Assembly (NCBI GenBank): GCA_032622095.1
Contig: CP136062.1
Coordinates: forward strand, 159,460,875 to 159,524,874
Length of the DNA stretch: 64,000 nt
DNA from: Siphonodentalium dalli
Taxonomy: Eukaryota; Mollusca; Scaphopoda; Gadilida; Siphonodentaliidae
Direction of reading: 5' to 3'
The notes under the pieces are model-generated. The model was not told the origin of the DNA, made no database searches, and was given only the letters and a program-made list of their open reading frames with translations. The position numbers and the translations under genes were made by a program. The stretch's first letter is position 1. Each line of letters begins with the position of its first letter. Shown piece by piece: positions 1 through 15,143 of the stretch.

Positions 1-204
1 AAAATATCCCATCATTTACATAAAACCGTTTTGCGACTGACCTGTACACATGTCCGCATACTAAAACACGACTGAGCTTTCGGAAATGTATTTGCGTTTT
101 ATCATATATTTTATACATGCGGCGATATAAAGCGATAAATAAACAGGAAACAGTGACTAATCCATGCATGCTATATTGAAGTGGTGGATATGTACTTTAC
201 ACCA

Positions 205-877
205 TTAGGGCGACATATATGTTTAGCCAAAATGCCAGGTAACTGTAATACTTTATTTCTTCATGAGTGGCACCGGCGATTTTTGTAATGATAATGTCGG
301 CTTGAGCTTTAAGTATTGGTTCAACCTAACGTTGGCAAGATATATACCACTATACTGTTCTAAACTGATACATTAAATAGATATTAGAACTTGCATATAC
401 ACTGAACCTCCATTAGGACGAGATATATACTATAGTTCTGATATGTCTCCCTAATGTTATATTAGCACATACAAACGCATGTGATTCTACTGAACACGAT
501 ACCTTGTCTCATTTTCACTTACTATTCGTGTATATATATGGTAGAACATATACCGGTGCTGTGCTGAGTTAAAACGTTGCATGCCAGAATGAAAGCGATG
601 GACATTTAAGCAATCCGCTTTAGGGCGACATATACGCATTTTATATGTGTCTCCCTAATATTAGGTTACTACATGCAGCAAAGAACGAATCCGATTTAAC
701 AATATTTCTCGAATGGGAGGATGATTCTTGTATTTGTATATTGCTTATACATATATCGTTAATATGGAGAGCTGAAAATGTTCATAATTTATTGAAACAA
801 TATACGTATTTGCTTTTGACATTAGTTAGGGCGACACATACACTATTGTATATATGTCCCCTATTACTATGGTATTC
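205..877. repeat. Phased TTAGGGCGACA hairpins (unit 1 example)
   Basis: Four copies of a TTAGGGCGACA-like motif start at 205, 413, 620 and 836, about 208-216 bp apart. Three are followed within 45 bp by the inverted arm TGTCTCCCTAA or a relative, making hairpins at 413-455, 620-658 and 836-877. The left arm carries GGGCGACA where the perfect complement of the right arm would be GGGAGACA, so one mismatch is kept through the copies. The same set recurs in the other units. Function unknown. Confidence 0.75.
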
Positions 878-3800
878 TAATGTCACGCTAAAGTCAACAC
901 CGTGTAAACTCAGTGACAGGAACGCGAACATGTGTCATATTAATTAATTTCATAAATATTAGCAGGATATTCACATTCGAAGTATCAAAATGAAGGGCAC
1001 ACTGCTTTTATGTGGATCTTCATTGATTGTCATAAATTCCATGTGACAATTCCTGGTAGTCTGTTTGTGAATGGTCACACCAACTGCATCAACACGAAGA
1101 ACGACAATCGAGACGGATCGATGTTTTTTTAATTCAAAGTGTTCACAAGGCAGCCGATTACAATTGTAGATAGTCCTTACATTCGTTGTATATACAAGAC
1201 ACAAAGCACTATGTAAAGGCACGGGTGGCTTTCGATTCAAAAATATTCATATTTGTTCAGATCGCCGCTAACAGAAGGAAAATAAAAAACTATACAGTTC
1301 TGTTCATATGCCAAATATACCCAGGGCGTAAATAGTATGTTGTCGTCAAGACGTACAATGGTGTACGCATACAAGAGCCGTGCTTCTGTTTACATAACAT
1401 AGTACAATTATATTGGTTAATTACACACATATGATATAAACGCTCTTTATTATCTCCATATCAGAAAAACAGTAACAAATAACGCTCTTTATGTTTACCA
1501 TATCGGGTCTAAACAAAAGCCAAGAAACGAGACTTTTTAGCTTTTGTTTACATAACAAGGGAAAAAATTGCAATCACATACTGTTTATGTCAGATTTCAG
1601 ATTGGTATAAGAACAATGTCTGGCTATATTTTACTATTCTTTCTGTTTATGGCGGTTTTTGATGGAGGTGAATATGTTAACAGCATACCCTCCGCCAATG
1701 CCGTCCGTGTGTTTAATGACTGACCGCAGATTAAATTCCATAATAAAAATTAAGATTTGTTAGGTCAAGACATTTGTGTCTCCAGTGAGTGGAAGAAATA
1801 GCTGCAAGTGCACTAAGGTGGGTGTCATGTGTATCAATTCAACCGATTGTTTTGAAACAGCAACACTCTATCCATGTCTTCGTTTGAGTTTGGATCGAAA
1901 TAGTATGAACACTCTCAAACGAGAAGAGCAACTAACTTTCATGGACAAGAATCTTAGTCTTTAAAAGATCCCATCATTTACATAAAACCGTTTTGCGACT
2001 GACCTGTACACATGTCCGCATACTGAAACACGACTGAGCTTTCGGAAATGTATTTGCGTGTTATCATATATTTTATACATGCGGCGATATAAAGCGATAA
2101 ATAAACAGGAAACAGTGACTAATCCACGCATGCTATATTGAAGTGGTGGATATGTACTTTACACCATTAGGGCGACATATATGTTTCTTCATGAGTGGCA
2201 CCTGCGATTTTTGTAATGATAATGTCGGCTTGAGCTTTAAGGATTGGTTCAACCTAACGTTGGCAAGATATATACCACTATACTGTTCTAAACTGATACA
2301 TTAAATAGATACTAGAACTTGCATGTACACTGAACCTCCATTAGGACGACATATATACTATAGTTCTTATATGTCTCCCTAATGTTATATTAGCACATAC
2401 AAACGCAGGTGGTTGTACTGAACATGATACCTTGTCTCATTTTCACTTACTATTCGTGTATATATATGGTAGAACATATACCGGTGCTGTGCTGAGTTAA
2501 AACGTTGCATGCCAGAATGAAAGCGATGGACATTTAAGCAATCCGTATTAGGGCGACATATACGCATTTTATATGTGTCTCCCTAATATTAGGTTACTAC
2601 ATGCAGCAAAGAACGAATCCGATTTAACAATATTTCTCGAATGGGTGGATGATTCTTGTATTTGTATATTGCTTATACATATATCGTTAATATGGAGAGC
2701 TGAAAATGTTCATAATTTATTGAAACAATATACGTATTTGCTTTTGACATTAGTTAGGGCGACACATACACTATTGTATATGTGTCCCCTTATTGCTATG
2801 GTATTCTAATGTCACGCTAAAGTCAACACAGTGTAAACTCAGTGACAGGAAAGCGAACATGTGTCATATTAATTAATTTCATAAATATCAAAGTGAAGGG
2901 CACACTGCTTTTATGCGGATCTTCATTGATTGTCATAAATTCCATGTGACAATTCCTGGTAGTCTGTTTGTGAATGGTCACACCAACTGCATCAACACGA
3001 AGAACGACAATCGAGACGGATCGAGTTTGTTTTAATTCAAAGTGTTCACAAGGCAGCCGACTACAATTGTAGATTGTCCTTACATTCGTGGCATATACAA
3101 AACACAAAGCACTATTTATAGGCACCGTGGCGTTCGATGCAAAAATATTCATATTTGTTCAGATCGCCACCAACAGAAGGAAAATAAAAAACTATACAGT
3201 TCTGTTCATATGCCAAACATACCCAGGGCGTAAATAGTATGTTGTCGTCAAGACGTACAATGGTGTACGCATACAAGAGCCTGATCGTGTTACAAACGCC
3301 GTGCTTCTGTTTACATAACATAGTACAATTATATTGGTTAGTCACACACATATGATATAAACGCTCTTTATTATCTCCATATCAGAAAAACAGTAACAAA
3401 TAACGCTCTTTATGTTTACCATATCGGGTCAAAACAAAAGCCAAGAAACGTGACTTTTTTGCTTTTGTTTACATAACACGGGAAAAATTGCCAATCACAT
3501 ACTGTTTACGCCATATTTCAGATTGGTATAAGAACAAGGTCTGGCTATATTTTACAATTCTTTCTGTTTATGGCGGTTTTTGATGGAGGTGAATATGTTA
3601 ATAGCATACCCTGCGCAATGCCGCCCGTATCTTTAATGACTGACCACAGATTAAATTCCATAATAAAAATTAAGATTTGTTAGGTCAAGACTTGTGTGTC
3701 TCCAGTGAGTGGAAGAAATAGCTGCAAGTGCACTAATGTGGGTGTCATGTGTATCAATTCAACCGATTGTTTTGAAACAGCAACACTCTATCCATGTCTT

Positions 3801-6800
3801 CGTCTGCGTTTGGATCGAAATAGTATGAACACTCTCAAACGAGAAGAGCAACTAACTTTCATGGACAAGAATCTTAGTCTTTAACAGGTCCCATCATTTA
3901 CATAAAACCGTTTTGCGACTGATCTGTACACATGTCCGCATACTGAAACACGACTGAGCTTTCGGAAATGTATTTGCGTTTTATCATATATTTTATACAT
4001 GCGGCGATATAAAGCGATAAATAAACAGGAAACAGTGACTAATCCACGCATGCTATATTGAAGTGGTGGATATGTAATTTACACCATTAGGGCGACATAT
4101 ATGTTTAGCCAAAATGCCAGGTAACTGTAATGCTTTATTTCTTCATGAGTGGCACCTGCGATTTTTGTAATGATAATGTCGGCTTGAGCTTTAAGGATTG
4201 GTTCAACCTAACGTTGGCAAGATATATACCACTATACTGTTCTAAACTGATACATTAAATAGATACTAGAACTTGCATGTACACTGAACCTCCATTAGGA
4301 CGACATATATACTATAGTACTTATATGTCTCCCTAATGTTATATTAGCACATACCAACGCCGGTGATTCTACTGAACATGATAGCTTGTCTCATTTTCAC
4401 TTACTATTCGTGTATATATATGGGTAGAACATATACCGGTGCTGAGCTGAGTTAAAACGTTGCGTGCCAGAATGAAAGCGATGGATATTTAAGCAATCCG
4501 CATTAGGGCGACATATACGCATTTTATATATGTGTCTCCCTAATATTAGGTTACTACATGCAGCAAAGAACGAATCCGATTTAACAATATTTCTCGAATG
4601 GGAGGATGATTCTTGTATTTGTATATTGCTTATACATATATCGTTAATATGGAGAGCTGAAAATGTTCATAATTTATTGAAACAATATACGTATTTGCTT
4701 TTGACATTAGTTAGGGCGACACATACACTATTGTATATATGTCCCCTTATTGCTATGGTATTCTAATGTCACGTTAAAGTCAGCACAGTGTAAACTCAGT
4801 GACAGGAAAGCGAACATGTGTCATATTAATTAATTTCATAAATATCAAAGTGAAGGGCACACTGCTTTTATGTGGATCTTCATTGATTGTCATACATTCC
4901 ATGTGACAATTCCTGGTAGTCTGTTTGTGAATGGTCACACCAACTGCATCAACACGAAGAACGACAATCGAGACGGATCGAGGTTTTTTTAATTCAAAGT
5001 GTTCACAAGGCAGCCGACTACAATTGTAGATTGTCCTTACATTCGTGGCATATACAAAACACAAAGCACTATTTATAGGCACCGTGGCGTTCGATGCAAA
5101 AATATCCATATTTGTTCAGATCGCCAACAACAGAAGGAAAATAAAATAATTATACTGTTCTGTTCATATGCCAAACATACCCAGGGCGTAAATAGTATGC
5201 TGTCGTCAAGACGTACAATGGTGTACGTATACAAGAGCCTGATCGTGTTACAAACGCCGTGCTTCTGTTTACATAACATAGTACAATTATATTGGTTAGT
5301 CACACACATATGATATAAACGCTCTTTATTATCTCCATATCAGAAAAACAGTAACAAATAGCGCTCTTTATGTTTACCATATCGGGTCAAAACAAAAGCC
5401 AAGAAACGTGACTTTTTTGCTTTTGTTTACATAACACGGGAAACATTGCCAATCACATACTGTTTACGCCAGATTTCAGATTGGTATAAGAACAAAGTCT
5501 GGCTATTTTACAATTCTTTCTGCTTATGGCGGTTTTTGATGGAGGTGAATATGTTAACAGCATACCCTCCGCCAATGCCGCCCATATCTTTAATGACTGA
5601 CCACAGATTAAATTCCATAATAAAAATTAAGATTTGTTAGGTCAAGACTTTTGTGTCTCCAGTGAGTGGAAGAAATAGCTGCAAGTGCACTAAGGTGGGT
5701 GTCATGTGTTTAAATTCAACCGATTGTTTTGAAACAGCAACACTCTATCAATGTCTTCGTCTGCGTTTGGATCGAAATAGTATGAACACTCTCAAACGAG
5801 AAGAGCAACTAACTTTCATGGATAAGAATCTTAGTCTTTAAAAGATCTCATCATTTACATAAAACCATTTTGCGACGGAGCTGTACACAAGTCCCCATAC
5901 TAGAACACGACGGAGCTTTCGGAAATGTATTTGCGTTTTATCATATATTTTATACATGCGGCGATATAAAGCGATAAATAAACAGGAAACAGTGACTAAT
6001 CCACGCATGCTATATTGAAGTGGTGGATATGTAATTTACACCATTAGGTCGACATATATGTTTAGCCAAAATGCCAGGTAACTGTAATGCTTTATTTCTT
6101 CATGCGTGGCACTGGCGATTTTTGTAATGATAATGTCGGCTTGAGCTTTAAGGATTGGTTCAACCTAACATTGGAAAGATATATACCACTATACTGTTCT
6201 AAACTGATACATTAAATAGATAATAGAACTTGCATGTACACTGAACCTCCATTAGGACGACATATATACTATAGTTCTTATATGTCTCCCTAATGTTATA
6301 TTAGCACATACAAACGCCGGTGATTCTACTGAACATGATAGCTTGTCTCATGTTCACTTACTATTCGTGTATATATATATGGGTAGAACATATACCGGTG
6401 CTGGTCTGAGTTAAAACGTTGCGTGCCACAATGAAAGCGATGGACATTTAAGCAATCCGCATTAGGGCGACATATACGCATTTTATATGTGTCTCCCTAA
6501 TATTAGGTTACTACATGCAGCAAAGAACGAATCCGATTTAACAATATTTCTCAAATGGGAGGATGATTCTTGTATTTGTATATTGCTTATAGATATATCG
6601 TTAATATGGAGAGCTGAAAATGTTCATAATTTATTGAAACAATATACGTATTTGCTTTTGACATTAGTTAGGGCGACACATACACTATTGTATATATGTC
6701 CCCCTATTGCTATTGTAATCTAATGTCACGCTAAAGTCAACACAGTGTAAACTCTGTGACAGGAAAGCGAACATGTGTCATATTAATTAATTTCATAAAT

Positions 6801-9800
6801 ATCAAAGTGAAGAGCACACTGCTTTTATGCGGATCTTCATTGATTGTCATAAATTCCATGTGACAATTCCTGGTAGTCTGTTTGTGAATGGTCACACCAA
6901 CTGCATCAACACGAAGAACGACAATCGAGACGGATCGAGGTTTTTTTTAATTCAAAGTGTTCACAAGGCAACCGACTACAATTGTAGATTGTCCTTACAT
7001 TCGTGGCATATACAAAACACAAAGCACTATTTATAGGCACTGTGGCGTTCGATGCAAAAATATCCATATTTGTTCAGATCGCCGCCAACAGAAGGAAAAT
7101 AACAAACTATACAGTTCTGTTCATATGCCAAACATACCCAGGGCGTAAATAGTATGCTGTCGTCAAGACGTACAATGGTGTACGTATACAAGAGCCTGAT
7201 CGTGTTACAAACGCCGTGCTTCTGTTTACATAACATAGTACAATTATATTGGTTAGTCACACACATATGATATAAACGCTCTTTATTATCTCCATATCAG
7301 AAAAACAGTAACAAATAACGCTCTTTATGTTTACCATATCGGGTCAAAACAAAAGCCAAGAAACGTGACTTTTTTGCTTTTGTTTACATAACACGGGAAA
7401 AATTGCCAATCACATACTGTTTACGCCAGATTTCAGATTGGTATAAGAACAAAGTCTGGCTATATTTTACAATTCTTTCTGTTTGTGGCGGTTTTTGATG
7501 GAGGTGAATATGTTAACAGCATACCCTCCGCCAATGCCGCCCGTATCTTTAATGACTGACCACAGATTAAATTCCATAATAAAAATTAAGATTTGTTAGG
7601 TCAAGACTTTTGTGTCTCCAGTGAGTGGAAGACATTGCTGCAAGTGCACTAAGGTGGGTGTCATGTGTATCAATTCAACCGATTGTTTTGAAACAGCAAA
7701 ACTCTATCCATGTCTTCGTCTGCGTTTGGATCGAAATAGTATGAACACTCTCAAACGAGAAGAGCAACTAACTTTCATGGACAAGAATCTTAGTCTTTAA
7801 CAGATCCCATCATTTACATAAAACCGTTTTGCGACTGATCTGTACACATGTCCGCATACTGAAACACGACTGAGCTTTCGGAAATGTATTTGCATTTTAT
7901 CATATATTTTATACATGCGCGATATAAAGCGATAAATAAACAGGAAACAGTGACTAATCCACGCATGCTATATTGAAGTGATGGATATGTAATTTACACC
8001 ATTAGGGCGACATATATGTTTAGCCAAAATGCCAGGTAACTGTAATGCTTTATTTCTATGAGTGGCACCGGCGATTTTTGTAATGATAATGTCGGCTTGA
8101 GCTTTAAGGATTGGTTCAACCTAACGTTGGCAAGATATATACCACTATACTGTTCTAAACTGATACATTAAATAGATAATAGAACTTGCATGTACACTGA
8201 ACCTCCATTAGGACGACATATATACTATAGTACTTATATGTCTCCCTAATGTTACATTAGCACATACAAACGCCGGTGATTCTACTGAACATGATAGCTT
8301 GTCTCATTTCCACTTACTATTCGTGTATATATATGGGTAGAACATATACCGGTGCTGTGCTGAGTTAAAACATTGCATGCCAGAATGAAAGCGATGGACA
8401 TTTAAGCAATCATCATTAGGGCGACATATACGCATTTTATATGTGTCTCCCTAATATTAGGTTACTACATGCGGCAAAGAACGAATCCGATTTAACAATA
8501 TTTCTCGAATGGGAGGATGATTCTTGTATGTGTATATAGCCTATACATATATCGTTAATATGGAGAGCTGAAAATGTTCATAATTTATTGAAACAATATA
8601 CGAATTTGCTTTTGACATTAGTTAGGGCGACACATACACTATTGTATATGTGTCCCCTTATTGCTGTGGTATTCTAATGTCACGCTAAAGTCAACACAGT
8701 GTAAACTCAGTGACAGGAAAGCGAACATGTGTCATATTAATTAATTTCATAAATATCAAAGTGAAGGGCACACTGCTTTTACGCGGATCTTCATTGATTG
8801 TCATAAATTCCATGTGACAATTCCTGGTAGTCTGTTTGTGAATGGTCACACCAACTGCATCAACACGAAGAACGACAATCGAGACGGATCGAGGTTTTTT
8901 TTAATTCAAAGTGTTCACAAGGCAGCCGACTACAATTGTAGATTGTCCTTACATTCGTGGCATATACAAAACACAAAGCACTATTTATAGGCACGGGTGG
9001 CGTTCGATGCAAAAATATCCATATTTGTTCAGATCGCCGGCAACAGAAGGAAAATAAAAAACTATACAGTTCTGTTCATATGCCAAACATACCCAGGGCG
9101 TAAATAGTATGTTGTCGTCAAGACGTACAATGGTGTACGCATACAAGAGCCTGATCGTGTTACAAACGCCGTGCTTCTGTTTACATAACATAGTACAATT
9201 ATATTGGTTAGTCACACACATATAATATAAACGCTCTTTATTATCTCCATATCAGAAAAACAGTAACAAATAACGCTCTTTATGTTTACCATATCGGGTC
9301 AAAACAAAAGCCAAGAAACGTGACTTTTTTGCTTTTGTTTACATAACACGGGAAAAATTGCCAATCACATACTGTTTACGCCAGATTTCAGATTGGTATA
9401 AGAACAAGGTCTGGCTATATTTTACAATTCTTTCTGTTTATGGCGGTTTTTGATGGAGGTGAATATGTTAATAGCATACCCTGCGCAATGCCGCCCGTAT
9501 CTTTAATGACTGACCACAGATTAAATTCCATAATAAAAATTAAGATTTGTTAGGTCAAGACTTTTGTGTCTCCAGTGAGTGGAAGAAATAGCTGCAAGTG
9601 CACTAAGGTGGGTGTCATGTGTATCAATTCAACCGATTGTTTTGAAACAGTAACACTCTATCCAAGTCTTCGTCTGCGTTTGGATCGAAATAGTATGAAC
9701 ACTCTCAAACGAGAAGAGCAACTAACTTTCATGGACAAGAATCTTAGTCTTAAACAGATCCCATCATTTACATAAAACCGTTTTGCGACTGATCTGTACA

Positions 9801-12800
9801 CATGTCCGCATACTGAAACACGACTGAGCTTTCGGAAATGTATTTGCGTTTTATCATATATTTTATACATGCGGCGATATAAAGCGATAAATAAACAGGA
9901 AACAGTGACTAATCCACGCATGCTATATTGAAGTGGTGGATATGTAATTTACACCATTAGGGCGACATATATGTTTAGCCAAAATACCAGGTAACTGTAA
10001 TGCTTTATTTCTTTATGAGTGGCACCGGCGATTTTTGTAATGATAATGTCGGCTTGATCTTTAAGGATTGGTTCAACCTAACGTTGGCAAGATATATACC
10101 ACTATACTGTTCTAAACTGATACATTAAATAGATAATAGAACTTGCATGTACACTGAACCTCCATTAGGACGACATATATACTATAGTACTTATATGTCT
10201 CCCTAATGTTATATTAGCACATACAAACGCCGGTGATTCTACTGAACATGATAGCTTGTCTCATTTTCACTTACTATTCGTGTATATATATGGTAGAACA
10301 TATACCGGTGCTGAGCTGAGTTAAAACGTTGCGTGCCAGAATGAAAGCGATGGACATTTAAGCAATCCGCATTAGGGCGACATATACGCATTTTATATGT
10401 GTCTCCCTAATATTAGGTTACTACATGCAGCAAAGAACGAATCCGATTTAACAATATTTCTCGAATGGGAGGATGATTCTTGTATTTGTATATTGCTTAT
10501 ACATATATCGTTAATATGGAGAGCTGAAAATGTTCATAATTTATTGAAACAATATACGTATTTGCTTTTGACATTAGTTAGGGCGACACATACACTATTG
10601 TATATATGTCCCCTTATTGCTATGGTATTCTAATGTCACGCTAAAGTCAACACAGTGTAAACTCAGTGACAGGAAAGCGAACATGTGTCATATTAATTAA
10701 TTTCATAAATATCACAGTGAAGGGCAAACTGCATTTATGCGGATCTTCATTGATTGTCATAAATTCCATGTGACAATTCCTGGTAGTCTTTTTGTGAATG
10801 GTCACACCAACTGCATCAACACGAAGAACGACAATCGAGACGGATCGAGGTTTTTTTAATTCAAAGTGTTCACAAGGCAGCCGACTACAATTGTAGATTG
10901 TCCTTACATTCGTGGCATATACAAAACACAAAGCACTATTTATAGGCACCGTGGCGTTCGATGCAAAAATATTCATATTTGTTCAGATCGCCGCCAACAG
11001 AAGGAAAATAAAAAACTATACAGTTCTGTTCATATGCCAAACATACCCAGGGCGTAAATAGTATGTTGTCGTCAAGACGTACAATGGTGTACGTATACAA
11101 GAGCCGTGCTTCTGTTTACATAACATAGTTCAATTATATTGGTTAATCACACACATATGATATAAACGCTCTTTATTATCTCCATATCAGAAAAACAGTA
11201 ACAAATAACGCTCTTTATGTTTACCATATCGGGTCAAAACAAAAGCCAAGAAACGTGACTTTTTTGCTTTTGTTTACATAACACGGGAAAAATTGTCAAT
11301 CACATACTGTTTACGCCAGATTTCAGATTGGTATAAGAACAAGGCCTGGCTATATTTTACAATTCTTTCTGTTTATGGCGGTTTTTGATGGAGGTGAATA
11401 TGTTAACAGCATACCCTCCGCCAATGCCGCCCGTATCTTTAATGACTGACCACAGATTAAATTCCATAATAAAAATTAAGATTTGTTAGGTCAAGACTTT
11501 TGTGTCTCCAGTGACTGGAAGAAATAGCTGCAACTGCACTAAGGTGGGTGTCATGTGTATCAATTCAACCGATTGTTTTGAAACAGCAACACTCTATCCA
11601 TGTCTTCGTCTGCGTTTGGTTCGAAATAGTATGAACACTCTCAAACGAGAAGAGCAACTAACTTTCATGGACAAGAATCTTAGTCTTTAAAAGATCCCAT
11701 CATTTACATTAAACCGTTTTGCGACTGATCTGTACACATGTCCGCATACTGAAACACGACTGAGCTTTCGGAAATGTATTTGCGTTTTATCATATATTTT
11801 ATACATGCGGCGATATAAAGCGATAAATAAACAGGAAACAGTGACTAATCCACGCATGCTATATTGAAGTGGTGGATATGTAATTTACACCATTAGGGCG
11901 ACATATATGTTTAGCCAAAATGCCAGGTAACTGTAATGCTTTATTTCTTCATGAGTGGCACCGGCGATTTTTGTAATGATAATGTCGGCTTGAGCTTTAA
12001 GGATTGGTTCAACCTAACATTGGCAAGATATATACCACTATACTGTTCTAAACTGATACATTAAATAGATAATAGAACTTGCATGTACACCGAACCTCCA
12101 TTAGGACGACATATATACTATAGTACTTATATGTCTCCCTAATGTTATATTAGCACATACAAACGCCGGTGATTCTACTGAACATGATACCTTGTCTTAT
12201 TTCCACTTACTATTCGTGTATATATATGGGTAGAACATATACCGGTGCTGTGCTGAGTTAAAATGTTGCATGCCAGAATGAAAGCTATGGACATTTAAGC
12301 AATCATCATTAGGGCGACATATACGCATTTTATATGTGTCTCCCTAATATTAGGTTACTACATGCGGCAAAGAACGAATCCGATTTAACAATATTTCTCG
12401 AATGGGAGGATGATTCTTGTATGTGTATATAGCCTATACATATATCGTTAATATGGAGAGCTGAAAATGTTCATAATTTATTGAAACAATATACGTATTT
12501 GCTTTTGACATTAGTTAGGGCGACACATACACTATTGTATATATATATGTCCCCCTATTGCTATTGTATTCTAATGTCACGCTAAAGTCAACACAGTGTA
12601 AACTCTGTGACAGGAAAGCGAACATGTGTCATATTAATTAATTTCATAAATATCAAAGTGAAGGGCACACTGCTTTTATGCTGATCTTCATTGATTGTCA
12701 TAAATTCCATGTGACAATTCCTGGTAGTCTGTTTGTGAATGGTCACACCAACTGCATCAACACGAAGAACGACAATCGAGACGGATCGAGGTTTTTTTTA

Positions 12801-13651
12801 ATTCAAAGTGTTCACTAGGCAGCCGACTACAACTGTAGATTGTCCTTACATTCGTGGCATATACAAAACACAAAGCACTATTTATAGGCACCGTGGCGTT
12901 CGATGCAAAAATATCCATATTTGTTCAGATCGCCGGCAACAGAAGGAAAATAAAAAACTATACAGTTCTGTTCATATGCCAAACATACCCAGGGCGTAAA
13001 TAGTATGCTGTCGTCAAGACGTACAATGGTGTACGTATACAAGAGCCTGATCGTGTTACAAACGCCGTGCTTCTGTTTACATAACATAGTACAATTATAT
13101 TGGTTAGTCACACACATATGATATAAACGCTCTTTATTATCTCCATATCAGAAAAACAGTAACAAATAACGCTCTTTATGTTTACCATATCGGGTCAAAA
13201 CAAAAGCCAAGAAACGTGATTTTTTTGCTTTTGTTTACATAACACGGGAAAAATTGCCAATCACATACTGTTTACGCCAGATTTAAGATTGGTATAAGAA
13301 CAAAGTATGGCTATATTTTACAATTCTTTCTGTTTGTGGCGGTTTTTGATGGAGGTGAATATGTTAACAGCATACCCTCCGCCAATGCCGCCCGTATCTT
13401 TAATGACTGACCACAGATTAAATTCCATAATAAAAATTAAGATTTGTTAGGTCAAGACTTTAGTGTCTCCAGTGAGTGGAAGAAATAGCTGCAAGTGCAC
13501 TAAGGTGGGTGTCATGTGTATCAATTCAACCGATTGTTTTGAAACAGCAAAACTCTATCCATGTCTTCGTCTGCGTTTGGATCGAAATAGTATGAACACT
13601 CTCAAACGAGAAGAGCAACTAACTTTCATGGACAAGAATCTTAGTCTTTAA

Positions 13652-15143
13652 AAGATCCCATCATTTACATAAAACCGTTTTGCGACTGATCTGTACACAT
13701 GTCCGCATACTGAAACACGACTGAGCTTTCGGAAATGTATTTGCGTTTTATCATATATTTTATACATGCGGCGATATAAAGCGATAAATAAACAGGAAAC
13801 AGTGACTAATCCACGCATGCTATATTGAAGTGGTGGATATGTAATTTACACCATTAGGGCGACATATATGTTTAGCCAAAATGCCAGGTAACTGTAATGC
13901 TTTATTTCTTCATGAGTGGCACCGGCGATTTTTGTAATGATAATGTCGGCTTGAGCTTTAAGGATTGGTTCAACCTAACATTGGCAAGATATATACCACT
14001 ATACTGTTCTAAACTGATACATTAAATAGATAATAGATCTTGCATGTACACTGAACATCCATTAGGACGACATATATACTATAGTACTTATATGTCTCCC
14101 TAATGTTATATTAGCACATACAAACGCCGGTGATTCTACTGAACATGATAGCTTGTCTCATTTCCACTTACTATTCGTGTATATATATGGGTAGAACATA
14201 TACCGGTGCTGTGCTGAGTTAAAACATTGCATGCCAGAATGAAAGCGATGGACATTTAAGCAGTCATCATTAGGGCGACATATACGCATTTTATATGTGT
14301 CTCCCTAATATTAGGTTACTACATGCGGCAAAGAACGAATCCGATTTAACAATATTTCTCGAATGGGAGGATGATTCTTGTATGTGTATATAGCCTATAC
14401 ATATATCGTTAATATGGAGAGCTGAAAATGTTCATAATTTATTGAAACAATATACGTATTTGCTTTTGACATATCTTAGGGCGACATATACACTATTGTA
14501 TATATGTATACCTATTACTAGGGTATTCTAATGTCACGCTAAAGTCAACACAGTGTAAACTCGGTGACAGGAACCCGAACATGTGTCATATTAATTAATT
14601 TCATAAATATTAGCAGGATATTCACATTCGAAGTATCAAAATGAAGGGCACACTGCTTTTAGTGGATCTCCATTGATTGTCATAAATTCCTAGTGACAAT
14701 TCCTGGTAGTCTGTTTGTGAATGATCACACCAACTGCATCAACACGAAGGACGACAATTGAGTTTTTTTTTATTCAAAGTGTTCACAAGGCAGCCATCTA
14801 CAATTGTAGATAGTCCTTACATTCGTGGTATATACAAGGCACAAAGCACTATTTAAAGGCACGAGTGGCGTTCGATGCAATAATATTCATATTTGTTGAA
14901 ATCGTCACCAACAGAACGAAAATTTAAATATATATAATTTTGTTCATATGCCAAACATAATCAGGGCGTAAATAGTATATTGTCATCAAGACATACGATG
15001 ATGTACAAGAGTCTGCTCGTGTTACAAACGATTTGGTTCTGTTTACAATATACAGCGCAATTATACTGGTTAATCACATTGAAACGATATAAACGCTCTT
15101 TATTATCTCCATATCATGAAATCGGTAACAAATAACGCTCAGA
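13652..15143. repeat. Diverged terminal satellite unit
   Basis: This unit follows the array consensus closely to about 14470, then becomes clearly more diverged (many substitutions and small deletions) and loses identity near 15143. It retains a 25-26 bp segment (about 14607-14632) that is also in unit 1 (about 957-985) but missing from units 2-7. Divergence at an array edge is expected when homogenisation acts mainly inside the array. Confidence 0.8.

Larger units (their letters stand above)
1..15143. repeat. Satellite array, ~1.95 kb units
   Basis: Eight head-to-tail copies of one AT-rich unit. Boundaries placed at a conserved junction give units 1-1964, 1965-3884, 3885-5841, 5842-7800, 7801-9754, 9755-11690, 11691-13651 and a diverged last unit 13652-15143. 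Lengths are 1920-1964 bp for the full units. Units differ by scattered point changes and small indels; for example unit 2 lacks about 34 bp near 2185. Short ORFs (62, 78, 109 codons) recur only because the units are near-identical; several rely on non-ATG starts and acquire amino-acid changes freely, so I see no coding signal. The left edge of the array is outside the window. Confidence 0.95.

Noticed and set aside
1776-13651. Recurring 62-, 78- and 109-codon ORFs in the satellite
   Set aside because: They recur because units are near-identical. The 62-codon frame starts at GTG, changes are mostly non-synonymous, frames are lost in some units, and no signal peptide or domain is visible.
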